Part shown: positions 57,838 through 64,000 of the stretch, piece by piece
Layout of the letters: the number at the start of each line of letters is the position of its first letter
How positions within the stretch are numbered: position 1 is the stretch's first letter
Source: Haematobia irritans
Lineage: Eukaryota > Arthropoda > Insecta > Diptera > Muscidae
DNA: 64,000 nucleotides
Assembly (NCBI RefSeq): GCF_050003625.1
Contig: NC_134398.1
Span: 76,540,003 to 76,604,002, forward strand
Direction: 5' to 3'
Program-made: the position numbers and the translations under genes
Notes under the pieces: model-generated
What the model was told of the DNA's origin: nothing
What the model saw: only the letters and a program-made list of their open reading frames with translations
The model's database searches: none

Positions 57838-58300
57838 CACCCACACAAAAATTTCTCTCGGCCACAGAGAAATGCATTTTTGTGTGGGTGAGTGGCTCAT
57901 ATTTGAATGATTTCACGTCATTCAATTGCTTATAACTTTGTCATTTTTCGGTCGTTTTTCTTCTAGTTGGTCTTATTACTTACGTTAGAGTATCGTCTAT
58001 ACGACCATGACGGTTTATACTTTTCTGGCGGAAAAGGTCCATTGTAAAATACGATTTTTTTAAATTTTTGAACCACTTAACATATCACAGATCCAATTAC
58101 ACACGATTATTCGTCATCTTATTACCTTTCATTTAAGTACCAACAACGTTATAATCGGACATTTATAACTCGAGATATATTGTGTTTAGTGAAAAAAGGG
58201 CGAAATTTTAAAAATAACGGGATATCTCAAAAACTGTGCCATAAAAAAATTAAATTTTTTTCGAATTCAGCAGCTCAAAATACATAAAAGTTGATTTTCA
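57838..58300. mobile_element. Unknown insert in BEL, with a 53-bp hairpin at one end
   Basis: BEL sequence stops at 57837 and resumes near 58300. The insert starts with a hairpin (57838-57890): CACCCACACAAAAATTTCTC paired with its complement apart from four extra bases. The rest is AT-rich without frames. Outer end on the right not identified. Confidence 0.5.
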
Positions 58301-58875
58301 CCAAGTGTACATGAATTTTTTTATTATTACCGATTTTAGTAGAGATGTTAGCTACTCGATTAGCAACAAGCGTAGGCCAGTGGCACAGGGGCTTCTGAAG
58401 CCACGACAAAACTATTGTCGAATCAGTCCAATAGGATGTCTCAATTTCTGGGAGACTCAGCTCGGAGCGTATAGTCTCAACCATATCAGCCAATAGAGTT
58501 GTACCGCAGAGCTCTACACGAGACAAGGATTCAACCTTGATTGGCGCTACCTATTTCGTGCTGCAAGTAGATGCGTGACAAAATCACCAGGGGCGTTTCT
58601 AATTCGGACGTATAGTGAAGCCGTATATGCTTTCTCAGAAGCATCACAAAATGCATGAAGCTGAACTTCATGGTCTGGGCTGAAACCAACCCATCGGGGG
58701 ATCTCCATCCGTTCGATTTCACTATAGTCGTCCAAAAACGTAAACCATCTATTCAGAGTCATGGGTTTCAAACATTCGTCCCAATCGGTTTTGTCTTTCC
58801 AAAATTGTTGCATTATAATCTTAGCAACTATAATCTTAGGGGCCAGCCAACCGGTTGGGTCAAACAATTTAGCAA
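58300..58875 (-). pseudogene. BEL RT end and RNase H
   Basis: Minus strand from 58875: LAKLFDPTGWLAPKIIVAKI, WVGFSPDHEVQLHAFCDASE and YVRI, then after a one-base shift near 58540 RVELCGTTLLADMVETIRSE and SYWTDSTIVLSWLQK (RNase H-like core). Ends at the unknown insert. Confidence 0.85.
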
Positions 58876-59225
58876 GGGAGCCACCGTGGTGCAATTGCTA
58901 GCATGCCCGCCTTGCATACACAAGGTCGTGGGTTCGATTCCTGCTTCGACCGAACACCAAAAAGTTTTTCAGCGGTGGGTTATCCGACCTCAGTAATGCT
59001 GGTGACATTTCTGAGGGTTTCAAAGCTTCTCTAAGTGGTTTCACTGCAATGTGGAACGCCGTTCGGATTCAATGACAAGGAGGTCCCTTGTCATTGAGCT
59101 TAACATGGAATCGGGCAGCACTCAGTGATAAGAGAGAAGTTCACCAATGTGGTATCACAATGGACTGAATAGTCTAAGTGAGCATGATAACATACATCGG
59201 GCTGCCACCTAACCTAACCTAACCT
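58876..59225 (+). mobile_element. tRNA-derived SINE, copy 2
   Basis: 350 bp, same family and near identical to the 30783 copy: gggagccaccgtggtgcaat head, GGTTCGATTCC B box, (CCTAA)n tail. Perfect 14-base target duplication AAACAATTTAGCAA at 58862-58875 and 59226-59239. Inserted in BEL RT. Confidence 0.93.
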
Positions 59226-59239
59226 AAACAATTTAGCAA

Positions 59240-60440
59240 TCTCAGACAAAACAGATCGTTTGGTGACGGAAGATCTAGTAGGGGCTGAAACCAAATCTGA
59301 ATAAATCTAACAAAAGACCTTGCACATTAGAGGTCCATTTTCGTAGATTAAACCCAGCAGAACCTAGAACTTCTATAAGATCATCACGGCTCTTCATGGC
59401 ATCATCTAAACTGTGAGCTCCTGCCAAAATGTCATCGACATACATCTGCGAACGTATTATCCCCGCTGCAGTCGGGAACTCACTTTCAACGTCATCAGCC
59501 AGTCTAAGTAGGGTCCGAATAGCTAAATATGGGGCACAGTTCACACCAAATGTGACGGTGTTCAATTCGAAATATCGAATCATATCATCAGGGGCTAAAC
59601 GAAAAAAATCGCTGATATGACGCTTGATCGGGGTGAATCAGAATTTGTCTATACATCTTCTCGAAGTCAGCTTTGAAGACTAATCGAAATAATCTCCATC
59701 GTAGAATCAAAACAATTAGATTTACTTATCGAACGGGTCCAGTATACAATACGTTATTAAAACTAGCGCCATTAGAAGTGGGACTGGAAGCATTAAATAC
59801 CACACGTAATTTAGTGGTGGCGCTGTCAGGCTTCAAATCAGCGTACTCTTGTAGTACCCTGTCATACTGAATCTTTAGCTCGGGATTTCTCATTAACCGC
59901 GACTCATTTCGCTTAAACTGAGAAATGGCATTACTTCGGGACAAACCAAGTTGCAAATCTTTGGGCTATTCACGCTTAAAAGGCAGTGAAACAAAATATC
60001 GACCATTATCATTACGATAAGTCGTTCGAAGGTATAATTCTTCACACCATCTATCCTCTTCTGACATAGTGCATACTTTCGGTACATCTTCGATTTCCCA
60101 AAACCTAGCAAGTGGATCATGCAACTCCATGTAGTTGTAAAATGATACCACCGACTGTAGGGGCTTGGTTTGGGTGACTTTGCCAGTCACGATCCAACCG
60201 AAAACTGATTTCTGGGCAAAAAGATCACCATTAGGGTGCTTATGAACATCAGTATGCATTATCCGAGAATATATGTCACCACCCAGTAAAAGGTCCATAT
60301 GAGAACATTTTAGATCACACATCGTGGCAGGGCAGGTTTACATCTAATAGCTGTGACAATGAATAAGTTTGCAAACGACCAGTCAATATGTCAATAACAT
60401 ACGCATCTGTCGACAACTCAAAAGTCGGGTCAATAGGGGA
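59240..60440 (-). pseudogene. BEL protease-RT linker and reverse transcriptase
   Basis: Minus strand from 60440: the DUF1758/peptidase-side region (DLLLGGDIYSRIM, KSVFGWIVTGKV), then RT: LRVVFNASSPTSNGASFN near 59790, after a gap RYFELNTVTFGVNCAPYLAI and the catalytic QMYVDDILAG near 59440, ending FNLRKWTSN. Frameshifts near 59970, 59640 and 59300. Confidence 0.85.
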
Positions 60441-60469
60441 ACACAAAGAGATCCTACAAACATTAGTAG

Positions 60470-61352
60470 CAGTGATGCCGTGCGTAGGGAAAAAATCCTT
60501 TTTTGTAGGCATTTTTTTCCTAAAATTACAACTGGAGGGGAAAAAGGACATTTTTTTATTTTTTTATACAAATGTAGGGAATTTTTCTAATTTTCAGATT
60601 TTACTATATTTTGCAACAAAAAGAGTACTTTTGCTTAATATTTCAAATATTATAAAAATATATGGTAGTCAAGGCATCAACTAATTGAATACGTAATTCA
60701 CCGTCAACGATGTTATTGTAATGCTATTATTTAGAATCGTTAAGATTTTTTTGCATTGGTATTTAATAGAAATAGATTTACTTTTGCAGGAATGAACCCT
60801 TCCATTTAGGTACATAAGCAGGTGATGGCTTCCCCAACTTGGTGCTTCCCAATATTTTATAATACAAAGATCACTTCAGCAGTGCATTTATTCCGGAATA
60901 TCTTTAAATAACTGTTTTACGCAGTTTACCTATGGGCAAATTACATTCATAAGAGCTTTTAATTTTTTAAAACATTGGCTCACTGCTGAATTAAAGGATT
61001 GGCTAGAAAATTCGTAAATTGTGGAAAATCTGACCTGAGGAAACACGCGGCCTTTAAAGTTCACAAGAAAAATGTTGATAGTGTTAAAAATGAGCAATGA
61101 TATTGCAAAGTTTGAAGTCAGATTAAGAATGTCAGTATTAATATTATTGCACATTTGGTCCCTTTATTGAAGGATATAGTCCTTGACTATTAATTTTAAA
61201 GAAATATTTGTTATTTTCTTGCCATATTTGTTTGAATTTAGTGCATTTTTTACCGTAGCGATAAATGTAGGGGAAATTTTTTGGGCGTAGGGAAAAAAGG
61301 GAATTTTTAGGAGCCGCGTAGGGAATTTTCAAAAAACTTCCTGGCATCACTG
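60470..61352. mobile_element. hAT-type MITE with CAGTGATGCC ends
   Basis: 883 bp, inverted ends CAGTGATGCC / GGCATCACTG, 8-bp target duplication ATTAGTAG (60462-60469) versus ATTAATAG (61353-61360), one mismatch. GTAGGG(A/G)A(A/T)-like motifs recur near both ends. No transposase. It splits the BEL protease. Confidence 0.88.
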
Positions 61353-61353
61353 A

Positions 61354-61860
61354 TTAATAGACTTCGCCGATATCGTGCCGTTTAGGCCAACAATATTCGC
61401 AGAAGTAACTGGGAATATCGGCAAAACAAGTTTCTTTTGCCACTTTCGGGTAAATGAAAGTTGCTTGCGAGGCAGGATCGATCAATGCTCTAGTTACAAA
61501 CAGAACTGTAGAAAACGGTGATGTTCCCATAGCAGTTGCAAAAGTTTGCAACGAACGGGCAGCCTCTGATGTAGAACGAACATCGTCAGAAGCTGATCGG
61601 GCTAGATTTCCCATATAGCGGGTCATTCCATGTCGTGAGCCCGAATCTCGACTTACTTGTGTCGACGATTCAATTCTATGCAAGTGAGAATCATGTCTTT
61701 GCAGAAGAAACATATATGCGAGCTCTTACAATTGCTAAAAGTGTGCGACGATGCTAGGCAATTTGTGCAACATTCGAGTCGTTTGACGGTTTCCAATCGA
61801 TTGTTACTCGACATTAATTTTAATCCTCGACGGATTATTTGAGTTTTTAAAAAAGATCAA
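61354..61860 (-). pseudogene. BEL gag zinc knuckles and protease start
   Basis: Minus strand from 61860: RLETVKRLECCTNCLASSH and CKSSHICFFC (two zinc knuckles), then after a shift a spacer and the aspartic protease site FVTRALIDPASQATF. Most of gag is missing upstream. Confidence 0.78.
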
Positions 61861-61869
61861 GAAGATAAA

Positions 61870-62280
61870 ATCTCCTTTTTAATCTTTTTTATGGAGCTTT
61901 TGCTCTCTTTTAGTTTCACCGATAAGTGGTCCTAACTTTTCCAAAGAGCTCAACCCCGAATGAGCTGACCAAATAAAACACGTTTGCGTCGTTTGATAAT
62001 CTGAACAAGACTAAAGTTTATTCATTATTGTAAAACTATATATACTTAACAATCAGAAATATGATTATAGGGAATAGGAACCTTTGTTCTTTGTTCCCTT
62101 TGTTGTAAATCTTTATTGACCGGAAACATGAACGGGTTTAATTGTCAGGTGATAAGAATGCTATATTAATTTAATATCATCGATCATGTAATTGATTTTG
62201 AAATATGACTGTTGCAGTATGCAACATGAGTCATCACTTTATTCTATTAATGGAAAGGTAGTTTATGCTGGGTTATAACA
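61870..62280 (-). repeat. Probable errantivirus 3' LTR
   Basis: Downstream of env on the minus strand. A G-rich tract (GGGGGTG) precedes TTATAACCCAGC, which may be the LTR start near 62278. An AATAAACTTTA polyadenylation-like signal lies near 62010. Outer end not resolved. Confidence 0.45.
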
Positions 62281-62289
62281 CCCCCGGAC

Positions 62290-63829
62290 GAAGACTTGCC
62301 CGTGGTCCAAAGGAACTAAGTGGAATGGTACATTGACCGCTACTTTTATATTATTCGCTTTTGCTTTATATTTAATGTACACATATAATGCTACAATAAT
62401 CATGATTACAAAAATTAACATATATAAGGTATAGTTCGTTACTTTCTGTTTAGAGTTCTGTTATAAATTTAGTATTTTTTATGTGATTGTATTTTATTTC
62501 TTCTAGGGATTCATGGGTATTATTTAACATTTCAATATTTCTAATAGGATTTGGAATAATTAACATATTTTGATACATTATTTTGTCGTACCATTTATCC
62601 AATTCTATTTGACAATTTTCTATATGCATTAAATGGTTTCCAAATAATTTTAGTGGGTATTTATTACATGTATGATTAACTGTTTGATTTACATTTATTG
62701 TGATTATAATATTAAGACCAATTTCTATTATTTCTGTTTTATCGTTTTTTACATAGTGACATTTCATTAATTTATAATTGAATAGATTAGAGATACATTC
62801 ATCTTGAATTTCTTTTAGATTTTCTATTTCATTTACATCGTAATATATTTGATTGTTTCTTGTGATATATAATTTATTTTTAATATCTATTTGCATTTTA
62901 TTTTTCTTGAAATTCTTTGGTATTATATTGGGGTATTTCTAAAATAAAAACATAAAGGGCCCAAAATTGAGTTATCTCTCCCAGCCTGATCTATACTAAA
63001 GGCTGTGGAAAGGTTCATTCGCCCGAACCGAAACATGTACAGTCCAGGCGTGTATAGATTTGTATCTGGCGTTTTATTTTCAATGGCTCTATTAACCATG
63101 TTCCTTAATCTATGTCTGTCCATAAAGCTCGAAAAATAATTGTATAATTAGATATAATGCATTTGAACGTCAATTGTTTCGGTATCAGGCTAACATGAAA
63201 TATAAAAACTATATTGCTTTTATATATAGCCAAATGCATTTTAATTTGTTTTATTGTATCCAATGTAATGTTATATAATTTAATTTCTTCATCACTTAAT
63301 ATATCTCGAGTTAATATTTTAATCTCTACCCTCATCTAATAGTTTGCTCATGTGATCAATTTGATGTTTTAATCTATAAATTTTATTGGTTTTTGCTGTA
63401 TTATTTTGACAAATTTCCTAATTGATTGTCAAATTGATTATTAATTTGTATCTGGTTATTACTTTGTGTTATTACTTTATGTCCGTTTGTTTCTAAAATT
63501 CGTAGTTTTTCTTCAATTTCTTCTCTATCATTATTATCCATTATTCCGTAATAATATTTTAATCCAGTTCCAAATATATTAATTAAACCTCTTCTGGTTC
63601 TTGTTTGATGGGGAATAATGCTTCTGAGTCGTAAATCTACATGTTGTATTTCGTGGGATAAGTATAAATCATTAAGATGTGAGGCATCTTCCTTTAGTTC
63701 ATTCAAATAGTTCAAATATCTTGTTGTATTAAAAATATGTAGGATTTTTGTATAATTTTCTATTAAATATCTTTCTTTAAGTTGAACAATTGTATTAACA
63801 GGGTTAGACATTGTTGGGTCGTTATCCAT
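62290..63829 (-). pseudogene. Errantivirus-type envelope (baculovirus F-like) relic, broken
   Basis: Four minus-strand pieces in changing frames (63829-63401, 63335-63105, 63123-62923, 62896-62450) and a hydrophobic, membrane-anchor-like stretch near 62425-62375. The first piece carries a furin-type site RTRR followed by GLINIFG, the fusion-peptide region of insect gypsy-type envelope proteins. At least three frame breaks lie between pieces. These envelopes let some insect endogenous retroviruses enter cells; this copy cannot encode one protein. Identity rests on the cleavage/fusion motif and position before an LTR. Confidence 0.75.
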
Positions 63830-63928
63830 AGTTATTTTTTCTGGTTTTTTTTCATAATAAGGAATAATTTAGTTAAAGCTTTCACAGCTTGTAATGTTGT
63901 CTTATCGGTTAACTCTTCCATTGCTGCA
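63830..63928 (-). pseudogene. Short upstream ORF of the errantivirus, truncated
   Basis: Minus strand ATG near 63920 reads MEELTDKTTLQAVKALTKLF and stops shortly before env. It may be the last part of pol or the start of a spliced env leader. The E4 element cuts it off. Confidence 0.35.
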
Positions 63929-64000
63929 TACACGCAAAAAAATAATTCTTTCCTCCCAAACGAAATTTTAGACAAACAAAGTTCGTTTCTCATTTGCTTT
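63929..64000. mobile_element. Terminal-array element E4, left end at window edge
   Basis: TACACGCAAAAAAATAATTC followed by AACGAAATTTTAG and AGTTCGTTT motifs: a TACACG terminus and the beginning of a motif array, as in E1-E3. It continues past the window. Confidence 0.55.

Larger units (their letters stand above)
52850..61860 (-). mobile_element. BEL/Pao LTR retrotransposon, decayed and nested
   Basis: Minus order: gag zinc knuckles (61700-61860), protease (61354-61713), protease-RT linker (59966-60440), RT (59240-59980 and 58547-58875), RNase H (58300-58560), integrase core (57495-57837), integrase C terminus (53440-53958), LTR. Insertions: hAT-type MITE, SINE, unknown insert 57838-58300, foldback 56059-57223 and E2. 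No 5' LTR is identified. Confidence 0.85.

Overview
Origin. This is eukaryotic, AT-rich nuclear DNA from a dipteran, most likely a calyptrate (muscoid) fly. Two host genes with short introns and canonical GT/AG junctions are recognisable: a METTL17-type mitoribosome factor and a TMEM184-family membrane protein. The 'tatagaaataaaatttt' mariner-linked repeat and the 'gatatagctcccatatat' repeat are, from memory, typical of muscoid flies. One 100-base N gap (16028-16127) marks a scaffold join. The species is an inference.

Layout. 1-2.5 kb: minus-strand Copia retrotransposon running off the left edge. 2.5-4.4 kb: LINE 3' half with a 98-bp internal tandem duplication, then a mariner scrap. 4.5-6.6 kb: a small inverted-repeat element and a charged ORF preceded by five copies of CAGTCCCGTGG. 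6.77-7.81 kb: first two coding exons of METTL17. 8.3-16.8 kb: (TA)n tracts holding three copies of an ACCCTGCCA-ended element, a DD41D (rosa-type) mariner derivative, a young two-LTR gypsy element lacking protease, RT and RNase H, and a separate LTR. 16.8-18.4 kb: cluster of two MITE-like families. 18.78-19.41 kb: two exons of TMEM184. 20.3-25.4 kb: 4.1-kb block containing an intact 943-codon LINE ORF2, bracketed by 501-bp identical direct repeats. 25-27 kb: dispersed 'R' repeat and an inverted-repeat element. 27-34 kb: Copia and LINE scraps, then a nearly full LINE interrupted by a SINE and a hAT-type MITE. 34.5-44.2 kb: a gypsy element broken by a 2.1-kb terminal-array element (itself holding an R repeat), a Penelope fragment, and a LINE that holds another hAT-type MITE. 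44.2-52.9 kb: more R repeat, terminal-array element, LINE and gypsy relics. 52.9-61.9 kb: a decayed BEL/Pao element interrupted by a terminal-array element, a foldback, an unknown insert, a SINE and a third hAT-type MITE. 61.9-63.9 kb: errantivirus-type env relic with a probable LTR, broken off by another terminal-array end at the right edge.

How it works together. Apart from the two host gene fragments, the window is a transposon graveyard with nesting up to three levels. Both host genes appear cut short: the remaining exons of METTL17 (lower coordinates) and TMEM184 (higher coordinates) are not seen, so each either has a very long TE-filled intron leaving the window or is broken. The most potentially novel material is (i) several element families that share TACAC-type termini and long terminal arrays of family-specific short motifs, (ii) the 501-bp duplication around the LINE block, and (iii) the gag-integrase-only gypsy element with nearly identical LTRs. 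All assignments come from reading the sequence; no database search was possible.
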